Shown one piece after another: positions 15,251-23,801 of a stretch of 64,000 nt of DNA. The first letter of the stretch is position 1; each line of letters begins with the position of its first letter. The stretch comes from Verrucomicrobiota bacterium. GTDB lineage: Bacteria > Verrucomicrobiota > Verrucomicrobiia > Verrucomicrobiales > DEV007. The stretch spans positions 124,001-188,000 of the forward strand of contig JAHDID010000002.1 in assembly GCA_020630975.1 (NCBI GenBank), given 5' to 3'. The notes beneath the pieces were generated by a model. It worked only from the letters and a program-made list of their open reading frames with translations, searched no databases and had not been told where the DNA came from. A program made the position numbers and the translations under genes.

Positions 15251-16573
15251 TCACTTCCCCGTGTATTTGCCGTCATCTTTCTGACTCCGCGGCTCCTGGT
15301 AAGCGGCTTGTATGTACCCTTTTAGTCGAGTTGCGATTTCGGGCTGAGCCGCAGACTGATCGTTCTTTTCTGCCCGATCCTGGACCACATCATAGAGAGC
15401 GCTGGTTCCATCTTTTTGTTGGATGAGCTTCCAGTTACCGCTGCGCACCGCCATGCCACCGCGGAATTCCCAAAACATATAATCTCTTTCGACCGGGTCG
15501 CCATAGCCAGTCAGCACGGGGGCGATCGATATACCATCGACCACGTCAGGCACTTGATCGCCCACGCCTGTCAGTTCGGCGAGAGTGGGCAGTACGTCTG
15601 GGAAATACCAGGCATAGTCGCTGGTGACTCCTTCGGGGATCACGCCGGGCCATCTTGCAATCATCGGCACTCGGATGCCGCCTTCGTGTAGCGATCGCTT
15701 TTGACCCTGCATTTCGCCACAGGAGTTGTGGATTCCATCGAAGCGCTTGGCAGCGCCGTTGTCCGAGGTGAAAAAGATCAGGGTTTTATCGTCGATGCCT
15801 TTCTCTTTGAGGAAGGCGATCATCTCGCCGATTTGTCGATCCATCATGGTGTCCATGGCAGCTGCGCATCTGGCATCGTGCCCCCAGGGTTTGTCTTTGT
15901 AGAGTTGCCATGCGGGCTCGTCCTCAGGGATTTGGTAGGCAGCGTGAGGTGGAGTCCATGGGCAATAGAGGAAGAATGGCTTGTCGTGATGGTCGCGCAG
16001 GAATTGCATGGTCTCATCAAAGATCGCGTGGTGAGTGTAGCGTCCGTCGAGCTCGACTTTTGCGCTATTTCGAAACAGGTGCGTGTAGTAGGTGTGCGCG
16101 TGCCACTGGTTGTAGTAGCCAAAGAAGGTATCAAAGCCCTGTCGCTCAGCAGCTCCATCTTTGCCCTGATTTCCTAGTCCCCATTTGCCAAAGCCACCAG
16201 TGGTGTAGTCGGCTTTTTTCAGCACTTCCGCCACAGTGATATCGCTCGGCAGCAGTGGGATGCCGCCACTATTGCCACGCACAGGGGTGTGGCCTTTGTG
16301 AGTGCCGGTCATCAGTGTGCTGCGTGCAGAGGCGCAGACCGTGCCGCCAGAGTAGGCATTGGTAAAGCGCATGCCCTCGGCTGCCATTTGATCGAGGTTG
16401 GGTGTCTGAATGGTTTTGCTGCCATAGCAGCCCAGATCGTAGTAGCCCATATCATCCACCATGATGAAGATGATGTTCGGCTTTTCTCGGGCAGAAGAGA
16501 TCGTGTTGACGACACACAGCACTGCGAGCAGTAGGGACCAATGTTTTACCATAAAAGACGGAAGACCGATCAA
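15251..16573 (-). CDS. Exported type-I sulfatase, C-A-S-A-R active site
   Basis: A 440-aa sulfatase. The signal peptide starts at Met1 or, more naturally, Met8 (MVKHWSLLLAVL). Metal ligands D40-D41 lie in I-M-V-D-D-M-G-Y. The formylglycine site is C80 in G-T-V-C-A-S-A-R-S-T-L-M-T-G, with Ser where the usual C-x-P/A-x-R consensus has Pro or Ala. Then come H-T-P-V-R-G-N, G-K-W-G-L-G-N, F-T-S-D-N-G-A-A and the C-terminal W-K-L-I block. It would hydrolyse sulfate esters in the periplasm once C80 is oxidised. No maturase (anSME or FGE) gene is in this window. The gene lies 22 bp upstream of the DUF805-like gene 14794-15228. Confidence 0.9.
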   Translation of the reverse strand: MIGLPSFMVKHWSLLLAVLCVVNTISSAREKPNIIFIMVDDMGYYDLGCYGSKTIQTPNLDQMAAEGMRFTNAYSGGTVCASARSTLMTGTHKGHTPVRGNSGGIPLLPSDITVAEVLKKADYTTGGFGKWGLGNQGKDGAAERQGFDTFFGYYNQWHAHTYYTHLFRNSAKVELDGRYTHHAIFDETMQFLRDHHDKPFFLYCPWTPPHAAYQIPEDEPAWQLYKDKPWGHDARCAAAMDTMMDRQIGEMIAFLKEKGIDDKTLIFFTSDNGAAKRFDGIHNSCGEMQGQKRSLHEGGIRVPMIARWPGVIPEGVTSDYAWYFPDVLPTLAELTGVGDQVPDVVDGISIAPVLTGYGDPVERDYMFWEFRGGMAVRSGNWKLIQQKDGTSALYDVVQDRAEKNDQSAAQPEIATRLKGYIQAAYQEPRSQKDDGKYTGK

Positions 16574-16611
16574 CGACCTTCAACAAGGGCGTGATTGAGG
16601 CGCCCAGGACC

Positions 16612-16629
16612 GCCGACGTCCTCGTCGGC
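16612..16629. repeat. Short palindrome GCCGACG-TCCT-CGTCGGC
   Basis: A perfect 7-bp stem with a TCCT loop, just upstream of the sulfatase start. The same 18 bases recur at 62484-62501, where a T-run makes them part of a terminator. Here no T-run follows the right arm. It could be a terminator for the upstream minus-strand gene at 16656 or a dispersed repeat. Confidence 0.55.
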
Positions 16630-16655
16630 TTGATCAGGATGAGGTGTCATCTTAT

Positions 16656-17090
16656 TCAAATATTCAAAAGCGACAGGCTGCTCACGATGTTTAGTAGGAT
16701 GAGTCCCACGTAGCACCACAATATCACTTTCCCAGGACCATCTAACTGCTTTGTGTCAGCAAACCCTTTCGGGCAGACGAGACAACGCCCAAAGATGTAA
16801 AGATTCACGATTGGGATCAGAGCCAACAGGCACAACCATGGATTGGAACCTTGGTTTTTAAATCGAAACCCCATCGCTACCACCAGTCCTGCGAAACACA
16901 CCAGTGGCAGATATCTAATGATCTGATTCTCCTTAAATACTGGTGTGAGCAGCGCAGACAGCACGATCAAGATAAACACACCAATAATCGCCAGCACAAA
17001 CATCGTCCGGTTGAGCCCACAGCACGAGGCATCCCCTTCTGTTTCGATGATCGGCGCCTCAGGGGTTTGATAGAGATTAGATTCATCCAT
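16656..17090 (-). CDS. DUF805-like small membrane protein, paralog 2
   Basis: A 144-aa paralog of the protein at 14794-15228: same length, same N-terminal E-S-N-L-Y-Q-T-P-E-A-P tail, four helices, and the shared motif V-A-M-G-F-R-F-K-N-Q-G-x-x-P-W-L plus F-G-R-C-L-V-C-P-K-G-F-A-D. It is upstream of the sulfatase on the same strand. The central motif is nearly identical while the hydrophobic helices have diverged, which suggests an old tandem duplication now separated by the sulfatase gene. Function unknown. Confidence 0.6.
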   Translation of the reverse strand: MDESNLYQTPEAPIIETEGDASCCGLNRTMFVLAIIGVFILIVLSALLTPVFKENQIIRYLPLVCFAGLVVAMGFRFKNQGSNPWLCLLALIPIVNLYIFGRCLVCPKGFADTKQLDGPGKVILWCYVGLILLNIVSSLSLLNI

Positions 17091-17210
17091 TGCTGAGCGA
17101 TTTCATACATCTTAAGTCTGGGCATTGCCACCAAAGTCCCGGGGGCATATCGATTCTTACACGATACCGGCTGTTTCCTATTTATCCGAGTTGTCGTAAG
17201 ATCCACACTT

Positions 17211-18605
17211 ATGCAATCGCTAGCTCGCCGACAGTTCCTCAATCAAGCTGCAGCCATCACTACAGGGTTCTCCAGCTTGCGCTTTCTGCAGGATGTCGCT
17301 ACAGCTGCCGACCCCTTCTACGCTGCGAATGGGATGCGTATCAAAGGTTACGGCGATCTGCAGGCTGATCCCGCAGGTGTGCTCGATCTGCCGGATCAGT
17401 TCACTTATCAGATCATATCAAAGCGGGGCGACGAGATGTCCGATGGGTTGATCACTCCTGGAAAGCCAGATGGTATGGCTGCATTCGCTGGGGCAGATGG
17501 GCAGACTGTGCTCTTGCGCAATCACGAGGAAGACTACAAAGGCAAGTTCATCAGTCCATTTGGCGATGATGGCGAGCGGGCTAAAGATGTCGAGCCTGCG
17601 CTGATCTATGATGGCGGGCATGGCAAGGCCTGCCCCGGAGGAGTCTCGAGACTGCAGTACGATACTAGGACTGGAAAAGTGACCGGGGCTGAGATGGCTC
17701 TCGCCGGCACGATCCGCAACTGCGCGGGCGGCCCGACTCCATGGGGGAGCTGGGTGACCTGCGAGGAGACTATGTACCGCGCGGGCAAAGATTTGGAGAA
17801 AGATCACGGCTATGCTTTTGAGGTGGATGCCCAGTATGGACAGGGCTTAGTCGATCCGGTCGCCCTCACCGAGATGGGCCGTTTCAATCACGAGGCAGTC
17901 GCTGTCGATCCCCATTCCGGCATCGTCTACGAGACCGAGGACCGTCACGATGGTCTGATCTACCGCTATATCCCCCATGTGCCCGGACAGTTGGCCAAGG
18001 GCGGTAAGCTACAGGCGCTCGCCGTGAGAGGGGCTACCAGCCTCGATACTCGCAACTGGGCTCAGCCAAATCGATTGCCCGTGGGCGAAGTCTACGATGT
18101 CGACTGGATCGATATGGAGGACGTCCAGTCACCCAATGATGACCTCCGTCTACAGGGTTTTGATAAAGGAGCGGCTCGTTTCGCTCGGGGCGAGGGCATG
18201 TGGTATGGGAATGATGCCATCTACTTCGCCTGCACCAATGGAGGTCACGCCGAGAAAGGCCAGATCTGGCGCTATGTGCCGAGCCGGTTCGAGGGCCGTA
18301 GCGACGAGCTGCGCTATCCCGGCCGTCTGGAGTTATTCTCAGAGCCCAACAATGCCGCTCTACTCGAGATGGCCGACAATCTCACTGTCGCTCCGTGGGG
18401 TGATTTGATTCTCTGTGAAGACGGCAAGAACGAGCAATTCATTGTCGGCCTCACTCAGCGTGGAGAGCTGTATCGATTGGCTCGCAATGCCATCAGCCAT
18501 TCCGAGTTTGCCGGCGTCACCTTCTCGCCAGATGGCACCACCTTGTTTGTCAATATCCAGGTCGATGGGCTGACTCTGGCGATCACTGGGCCGTGGCGTG
18601 CTTAG
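17211..18605 (+). CDS. phoX: PhoX family alkaline phosphatase (DUF839), Tat-exported
   Basis: A 464-aa protein. R6-R7 in L-A-R-R-Q-F-L-N-Q and the following hydrophobic stretch form a Tat signal. This matches PhoX proteins, which fold in the cytoplasm around a Fe/Ca cluster before export. Family motifs include L-R-N-H-E near 105, C-A-G-G-x-T-P-W-G-S-W-V-T-C-E-E near 170 (including the Cys that ligates iron in studied PhoX), F-N-H-E-A-V-A-V-D near 225 and Y-E-T-E-D near 243. It releases phosphate from organic monoesters outside the cytoplasm. Together with PhoD at 3.5 kb and the PiT-like protein at 19.8 kb it suggests phosphate scavenging, but no Pho box is evident by eye. Confidence 0.85.
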   Translation: MQSLARRQFLNQAAAITTGFSSLRFLQDVATAADPFYAANGMRIKGYGDLQADPAGVLDLPDQFTYQIISKRGDEMSDGLITPGKPDGMAAFAGADGQTVLLRNHEEDYKGKFISPFGDDGERAKDVEPALIYDGGHGKACPGGVSRLQYDTRTGKVTGAEMALAGTIRNCAGGPTPWGSWVTCEETMYRAGKDLEKDHGYAFEVDAQYGQGLVDPVALTEMGRFNHEAVAVDPHSGIVYETEDRHDGLIYRYIPHVPGQLAKGGKLQALAVRGATSLDTRNWAQPNRLPVGEVYDVDWIDMEDVQSPNDDLRLQGFDKGAARFARGEGMWYGNDAIYFACTNGGHAEKGQIWRYVPSRFEGRSDELRYPGRLELFSEPNNAALLEMADNLTVAPWGDLILCEDGKNEQFIVGLTQRGELYRLARNAISHSEFAGVTFSPDGTTLFVNIQVDGLTLAITGPWRA

Positions 18606-18634
18606 GGTCACCACTGCCATACGCACATCACTGC

Positions 18635-18841
18635 TCAGATAGCAGGTCGCTGCTGAATGGTCACGGCCTTAGTGATGCGGTCTTTATCAGAGGGTGAGGT
18701 CGCTTTCACCTCTTTCGGCTTACTCACAGGAATGGCGTCTGCTTTAAAAGAATCAAATGTTCCGATAATGAACCAGGTCAAAATTACAATCCCAATAAAT
18801 GCCCCGCTAATTTTTAGAACAGATTCCATAAAGCACGTCAT
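18635..18841 (-). CDS. Small single-pass membrane protein, unknown
   Basis: A 68-aa frame with one hydrophobic segment (about residues 10-28, ISGAFIGIVILTWFIIG) and a basic, lysine-rich tail. It lies alone between PhoX and a glycosyltransferase gene. No homology recognised; the helix and charged tail make it plausible but not certain as a gene. Confidence 0.35.
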   Translation of the reverse strand: MTCFMESVLKISGAFIGIVILTWFIIGTFDSFKADAIPVSKPKEVKATSPSDKDRITKAVTIQQRPAI

Positions 18842-18906
18842 AGATACTAACCTCTGATTGTGAAGACGTCAGGTGGCTCACTTCCGTACCATCTGGAGCA
18901 AACCAA

Positions 18907-19659
18907 CTAGCCAATAGGGACAGCTACTCCACGCTGCGATTGCTGTGTGTAGCGGACGAGCATTTTGAGAAACCTAATGGTATCCGGAATGGGATTGATG
19001 CTGCTCTCCTCATCCTGATAGATCGTGCGCACAGGCACAGACCCGATCTGGAATCCGCGATCAGCCAAATAAAGCAGCTGCTCAGACTCGGCGGCAAAGC
19101 CTTTCGACTCGGTCTCGGTGTAGGGTAGTACCTCAGATCGGTACAGACGGTAGCCATTTTGCGTATCGGGCACGCGCTGGTGCATGATGCGGCTCAGCAG
19201 CCAACTCATGCATTGATTCGTCCTCCGGCGGATCCACGGCATATTGCGATTGGCCGTCATTCGATTGCCGACCAGCACATCGGCATCTTGAGCCTGGTAG
19301 GCATCGATGAAGTCGCGGATCTCCGCAGGATCGTGCTGCCCATCGGCATCGAGTGTCACGATCAAGTCGGCTCCCAGTTCCTGGGCTCTGGCAAATCCGG
19401 TCTGCAGCGCGATGCCTTTGCCCTGATTGACCTCATGCACGATTACATCGGCGCCAGCCTTTCGGGCAGCCTCGGCTGTGCCGTCCAGCGAGCCATCATC
19501 TACTACGATCACTGTAGAGCATTGCTGCAGAGCGGCTTGCACAGTGGTGCCGACTTTTTCAGATTCCTTGTAGGCCGGGATGACTACGGCCAGTGTTTCC
19601 GATTGCTTGTTGGTGTTGTTAAAAAACCTTTCCATGGCAATAGGATAGGCTCGAAGCAC
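18907..19659 (-). CDS. Family 2 glycosyltransferase (polyprenyl-phosphate sugar transferase-like)
   Basis: A 250-aa GT-A fold transferase; the likely start is Met9 (MERFFNNTN, 19635). It has A-V-V-I-P-A-Y-K-E near 24, V-V-D-D-G-S near 51 (nucleotide-sugar binding), T-L-D-A-D-G-Q-H-D-P near 101 (DxD metal site), G-N-R-M near 125 and the N-G-Y-R-L-Y region near 160. This pattern is typical of dolichol/undecaprenyl-phosphate mannose- or glucose-transferases. There is no C-terminal membrane domain, so it is a short soluble or peripheral form. Donor and acceptor unknown. Confidence 0.8.
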   Translation of the reverse strand: MLRAYPIAMERFFNNTNKQSETLAVVIPAYKESEKVGTTVQAALQQCSTVIVVDDGSLDGTAEAARKAGADVIVHEVNQGKGIALQTGFARAQELGADLIVTLDADGQHDPAEIRDFIDAYQAQDADVLVGNRMTANRNMPWIRRRTNQCMSWLLSRIMHQRVPDTQNGYRLYRSEVLPYTETESKGFAAESEQLLYLADRGFQIGSVPVRTIYQDEESSINPIPDTIRFLKMLVRYTQQSQRGVAVPIG

Positions 19660-19783
19660 CTATCTACTAAATCGATAAATAATATCCAATCATCGATCAA
19701 ATCAATAATTGAGTTTGTGTCAGAATTTTAACTTGTTTTCTTCCGTGGAATTTTAGACAGATAGGCGTTGTTAGAGTGAACTT

Positions 19784-20947
19784 ATGACAGACATCTTCAT
19801 GATATTAGGCTTTGCGATGGCCGCTTATGCGATCGTCGCAAATGATTCCATCCAAACGCTAGGCACATTCCTAGCCTCAAATGTAAAGCGGCCATGGTGG
19901 CTATTGTGGATCTGGATTTCTGGGATCATGATCGTCACAGTCACTTGGGGGTGGCTGGCCAATGATTATGACCCTGCATTCGGTCGATTGGCTGCTTCTG
20001 GAAAAAATATCCCGCACCCGGATGATATTGGCGCTTCCATCACGTGGCTCTTCATCATTCCACCACTCTGCTTGGTCATTCTGACCAGACTGGGTATCCC
20101 TGTCAGCACATCGCTACTAGTCCTCACCGCATTCAAAGGCCTAGTAGCTGCTCAGCAGGGTAAAACACCGAAGGCTGCGGTCGATCTATTCGGCTCGATG
20201 ATGCAGAAGTCCCTCGTTGGGTATGCGATCGCATTCGCCGTGGGTATTATCCTCTATGCGGCAGTCATCTTCCTGATGGAGCGCAAGGTCCTGGCGGAAA
20301 AAGACGGCAAGAAAGCTCACAACGAGCTGCATCCGATCTGGATGATTTTCCAGTGGCTCTCCACCGGCTTTCTTTGGTCGATGTGGTTGGTCCAGGATTT
20401 GGCGAATATCTTCGTCTACCTACCTCGTCAGCTCACCTGGTGGGGACTGGCGCTATCACTGCTGAGCATGGTCTTGCTGCAGGGCTATATGTTTCGCGAG
20501 AAAGGCGGCAAGATCCAGCGTGTGGTCACGACCAAGACCAACACCATCGACGTGCGCTCGGCGACCTTTATCGACCTGCTGTATGGTCTGGTGTTGCTTT
20601 TCTTCAAGGTGGACTACATCCCGAAGCTATTCATGGCCATGGGCATGGAGGTGCCTTGGCCTGAGAAGATGCCTATGAGTACGACTTGGGTTTTCCTCGG
20701 TCTACTAGCCGGTCGTGAGGTAGGTATCGCGATCCGCTTGAAGATCCGCAGGGAGAATAAGGTCAGCAATCTCATCTTCCGCGATGCGGGTAAGGCATTC
20801 TTTGGCTCTGCCATAGCAGTGATCCTCGCCCTATTCTTGCCGATGCTGATCACCTCTGGCGGCAAGGATAAGGCCGAAGAGGCCAAACCTGAAGCTATCG
20901 AAGCTCCTGCCGAGCAGCAACAACAAGCCCAAGAAGAGGGCCAGTAA
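19784..20947 (+). CDS. PiT-like multispanning membrane protein
   Basis: A 387-aa protein with about nine or ten helices. The N-terminal A-N-D-S-I-Q-T-L-G-T-F-L-A-S is strikingly like the A-N-D-V-A-N-A-x-G-T-S-V-A-S signature of inorganic phosphate transporters (PiT). I-P-V-S-T-S near 110 recalls the second PiT half (L-P-V-S-T-T-H). The rest diverges. A basic cytoplasmic loop (RKVLAEKDGKKAHNEL) and a Glu/Gln-rich tail are present. It may be a divergent PiT-superfamily carrier; transport has not been shown for this form as far as I know. It is followed by a strong terminator. Confidence 0.55.
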   Translation: MTDIFMILGFAMAAYAIVANDSIQTLGTFLASNVKRPWWLLWIWISGIMIVTVTWGWLANDYDPAFGRLAASGKNIPHPDDIGASITWLFIIPPLCLVILTRLGIPVSTSLLVLTAFKGLVAAQQGKTPKAAVDLFGSMMQKSLVGYAIAFAVGIILYAAVIFLMERKVLAEKDGKKAHNELHPIWMIFQWLSTGFLWSMWLVQDLANIFVYLPRQLTWWGLALSLLSMVLLQGYMFREKGGKIQRVVTTKTNTIDVRSATFIDLLYGLVLLFFKVDYIPKLFMAMGMEVPWPEKMPMSTTWVFLGLLAGREVGIAIRLKIRRENKVSNLIFRDAGKAFFGSAIAVILALFLPMLITSGGKDKAEEAKPEAIEAPAEQQQQAQEEGQ

Positions 20948-20981
20948 GCTGTAGTGCAGCGGCTATAGCACTTTTTATGAT

Positions 20982-21021
20982 TGGCGAGCAAGGGGAGACA
21001 CCCTTTGCTCGCCATTTTTTT
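20982..21021 (+). terminator. Rho-independent terminator after the PiT-like gene
   Basis: Arms TGGCGAGCA-AGGG and CCCT-T-TGCTCGCCA enclose a short loop, with one bulged T, and are followed by seven T residues at 21015-21021. It lies 35 bp after the PiT-like stop and separates it from maf. Confidence 0.9.
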
Positions 21022-21122
21022 GGGGCTAGACGATAAGGGGGATAAGCATCGAAAATGCAGTTGTCTGTCCTGCGTTTCAGTCGGACTATCGGCTGCGCTA
21101 TACTACATCTACGCACTGCACT

Positions 21123-21716
21123 ATGCCATCTCACCCGCCTATCATCCTAGCCTCTGGTTCACCTCGTCGTCGCGATCTGATGGACGAGGCGGGTTACGAC
21201 TACCAAGTCATCGTACCCGATATCGAGGAGATCCACGATACCGCTATCCCGATCCGCGAGCTCACGGCGATGAATGCCAAGATCAAGGCACAGGCCATCG
21301 CACCACAGCACCCGGAGAGCATCATCATCGCAGGCGACACCTTGGTCCTGCACGATGATGAGCCACTCGGCAAGCCTGCTGATATGGAGGAAGCCGCTGC
21401 TATGCTAGCGCGGCTCAATGGCCAGACGCACGAGGTGCACACCGCTGTTTGTCTGATCCGCGAGGCTAGCGATCAGGTGGTTGAGTTTTCAGTAGCGACA
21501 GAGGTTACCTTTTACGATCTCACCCCCGAGCAGCAGGCGGCCTACCACAGTCTCATCGAGCCGCTCGACAAAGCCGGCGCCTACGCCGCCCAGGATCATG
21601 GCGAACTGATCATCGAGAAGTCCGTCGGCTCGCAGACCAATGTCATCGGTCTACCGATGGAAGCCCTAGCCGAACACCTCGAGTCCACTTTTGGGGTGAA
21701 AACCCAATTCTCTTAA
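21123..21716 (+). CDS. maf: Maf family nucleotide pyrophosphatase
   Basis: A 197-aa cytoplasmic protein. The N-terminal I-L-A-S-G-S-P-R-R-R-D-L is the Maf signature loop. I-I-A-G-D-T-L-V near 70 holds the catalytic Asp, and Y-A-A-Q-D-H-G near 155 and S-x-x-N-V-I-G-L-P near 177 complete the family pattern. Maf proteins hydrolyse non-canonical or modified nucleoside triphosphates (m7GTP, or dTTP/UTP) and have been linked to division arrest. The residues near 67-75 suggest a housekeeping enzyme, but the subtype cannot be fixed by eye. A long hairpin follows before the dehydratase gene. Confidence 0.92.
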   Translation: MPSHPPIILASGSPRRRDLMDEAGYDYQVIVPDIEEIHDTAIPIRELTAMNAKIKAQAIAPQHPESIIIAGDTLVLHDDEPLGKPADMEEAAAMLARLNGQTHEVHTAVCLIREASDQVVEFSVATEVTFYDLTPEQQAAYHSLIEPLDKAGAYAAQDHGELIIEKSVGSQTNVIGLPMEALAEHLESTFGVKTQFS

Positions 21717-21725
21717 TCTTACTCC

Positions 21726-21784
21726 TACTCTTAATCTCAGCACCCTACGAGCCGAAGCCGAGGGCTCTGCTGGGATTAAGAGTA
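21726..21784. terminator. Long hairpin between maf and altronate dehydratase genes
   Basis: 17-base arms TACTCTTAATCTCAGCA (21726-21742) and TGCTGGGATTAAGAGTA (21768-21784) pair throughout with one T-G wobble. An inner CCCT/AGGG pairing is also possible. There is no T-run after the right arm, so a standard intrinsic terminator is not proven. It might be an attenuator, an RNA-stability stem or a site bound by a protein. Confidence 0.6.
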
Positions 21785-21846
21785 AGAATGGGATAAACGC
21801 CTCTCGACACACCCCTTGTTGTACGGGAAGGATCAGTCGATTCTTG

Positions 21847-23499
21847 ATGAAGGTCCTACAACTCGATCCTAGAGACAACGTACTCGTCGCCCTGACCGAC
21901 CTCTCGCAGGGCGAGACAGTGAGCCACGAGGGCGGCTCCTACACGCTGGCTACCGATGTCGCTGCCAAGCACAAGTTCCCCATCACCGATCTCGCGGTCG
22001 GCGACGAGGTCTTTCAGTTTGGTGTGCTAGTCGGCCGAGCGACTCAGCCGGTGGCCCAGGGTGAGCTGCTGCACACGCACAATCTCGAGCATGCTTCAGC
22101 AGCCTTTGGGATTGATGATCTAGACCAAGGTGCCAGCTACGACTGGCAGACGCGACCCGATGCCACTGCCTTTGAGCAGGCGACCTTCGATGGCTACCAT
22201 CGCGAGGATGGCCAGGTGGGCACGGCCAACTATTGGCTAGTCATCCCCATGGTCTTTTGCGAAAATCGCAATCTCAAGATCCTGGAGGAAAGTCTGGTGA
22301 ATGCCCTCGGCTACGGTAAGGCCTCGCCCTACGCCAACTTTGCGCAGAGCATCATCACCACTCACCTGCGTGGCGACGATGTCGATGCCGTAGAGTTCCC
22401 CGACTCGCCAGACTCATCACCCGACCGCGTTTTCCCCCATATCGATGGCATCAAATTTCTCCGCCACTCAGCGGGCTGCGGCTCGGACCGAGGCGACTCC
22501 GATGCGCTCTGCGCACTGCTCGCAGGCTACGCCACCCACCCCAATGTGGCCGGAGTCACCGTGCTCTCACTCGGTTGCCAGCATGCCCAGGTATCGATAC
22601 TCAAAGACTTCATGCAGCAGCGCTGCCCGGAGTATAGCCGCCCACTGCTAGTCTTTGAGCAGCAGCAATATCCATCCGAGAAAAAGCTGCTAGAGGATGC
22701 CATTCGTGCCACCTTTCAGGGCATGGCCCAGGCCGATGCCACATCGCAGCGCCAGCCTGCACCGCTGAGCAAGCTCACGATCGGCCTCGAGTGCGGTGGG
22801 TCAGATGGTTTTAGCGGCCTGTCGGCCAATCCCGCTATCGGCCACGTATCCGATCTCATGTCAGTGCTAGGTGGGCGTTCGGTGCTATCCGAGTTTCCCG
22901 AGCTATGCGGTGTCGAGGGCGAGATGATCAAGCGCTGCCAGAGCAAAGACTTGGCCGAGAAATTCATCACCATCATGCGCGCCTACAATGCCCGCGCCAA
23001 TGAGGTGGGCTCCGATTTCTCCACCAATCCCTCGCCCGGCAATATCAAAGACGGCCTAATCACCGATGCCATCAAATCCGCCGGTGCCGCACGCAAAGGC
23101 GGTACCGCCCCCATCGTAGATGTGCTCGACTATACCGAGCCCTGCACCAAGCCAGGGCTATCGCTACTCTGCACCCCGGGCAACGACGTCGAGTCGACCA
23201 CAGCCATGGCAGGCTCCTGGTGCAATATCATGCTCTTTTCCACCGGCCTCGGTACTCCTACAGGCAACCCCGTGTGCCCCGTGATCAAAGTCGCCTCCAA
23301 TACCCAGACCGCCACCCAGCACAGCGACCTGATCGACTACGATGCCGGTGTGGTCATCGATGGCAGTCAATCGATCGGTACGGCTGGCGAAAACTTACTC
23401 CACCTCATCATCGAGACCGCCTCCGGCCGCTACACGCCAAAGGCCGTGCAGCTCGGCCAAGACGACTTCATCCCCTGGAAGCGCGGTGTCTCACTATAG
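21847..23499 (+). CDS. uxaA: Altronate dehydratase family protein
   Basis: About 550 aa from the ATG at 21847 (a TTG sits just upstream). Residues 1-90 form the small SAF-type N-terminal domain with T-D-L-S-Q-G-E and A-x-K-H-K-F. The large catalytic domain follows, with N-Y-W near 122, the cysteines of S-A-G-C-G-S near 211 and S-L-G-C-Q-H-A near 240, L-E-C-G-G-S-D-G-F-S-G near 317 and S-T-N-P-S-P-G-N near 395. UxaA removes water from D-altronate to give 2-keto-3-deoxygluconate in galacturonate breakdown. The related GarD would act on galactarate. The symporter gene downstream suggests uptake and degradation of a sugar acid. Confidence 0.88.
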   Translation: MKVLQLDPRDNVLVALTDLSQGETVSHEGGSYTLATDVAAKHKFPITDLAVGDEVFQFGVLVGRATQPVAQGELLHTHNLEHASAAFGIDDLDQGASYDWQTRPDATAFEQATFDGYHREDGQVGTANYWLVIPMVFCENRNLKILEESLVNALGYGKASPYANFAQSIITTHLRGDDVDAVEFPDSPDSSPDRVFPHIDGIKFLRHSAGCGSDRGDSDALCALLAGYATHPNVAGVTVLSLGCQHAQVSILKDFMQQRCPEYSRPLLVFEQQQYPSEKKLLEDAIRATFQGMAQADATSQRQPAPLSKLTIGLECGGSDGFSGLSANPAIGHVSDLMSVLGGRSVLSEFPELCGVEGEMIKRCQSKDLAEKFITIMRAYNARANEVGSDFSTNPSPGNIKDGLITDAIKSAGAARKGGTAPIVDVLDYTEPCTKPGLSLLCTPGNDVESTTAMAGSWCNIMLFSTGLGTPTGNPVCPVIKVASNTQTATQHSDLIDYDAGVVIDGSQSIGTAGENLLHLIIETASGRYTPKAVQLGQDDFIPWKRGVSL

Positions 23500-23521
23500 A
23501 TCGTCCCAGCGAGTCGAAGAA

Positions 23522-23717
23522 AAATGTGGAAGCGAGCGTCAGCGAGTATCCCCACACTGCAATGGCACATCATCAAGCTCACTGGGAGGGGCTGTTTTTA
23601 ACTGCCCGGCAACCTCAGCCAACTACCCACGCATCTATCAGGACGACAGGAGCTTCCTCTACCCAAAGAAAAAAGTGGAGGCGAGCATAAAGCGAGTGTC
23701 CTCACTTCCCAATACCA
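23522..23717. repeat. Cluster of dispersed repeat cores (A-type and C-type)
   Basis: Between the dehydratase and symporter genes lie a degenerate A-core (GTGGAAGCGAGCGTCAGCGAG) at 23527-23546, repeat C at 23581-23614 and another A-core (AAGTGGAGGCGAGC) near 23673. Repeat C (34 bp) contains the hairpin GGGC-A-GTT/AAC-A-GCCC on its minus strand and recurs at 33238 and 54698. No gene is supported here. Confidence 0.75.
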
Positions 23718-23801
23718 TTGCCACTTTTTCTCAACCCCTACGGCATTCTTTGCTTTCACCACCCTCAGGTCGCGATACGCTGCACCATCACCACTACCTG
23801 C

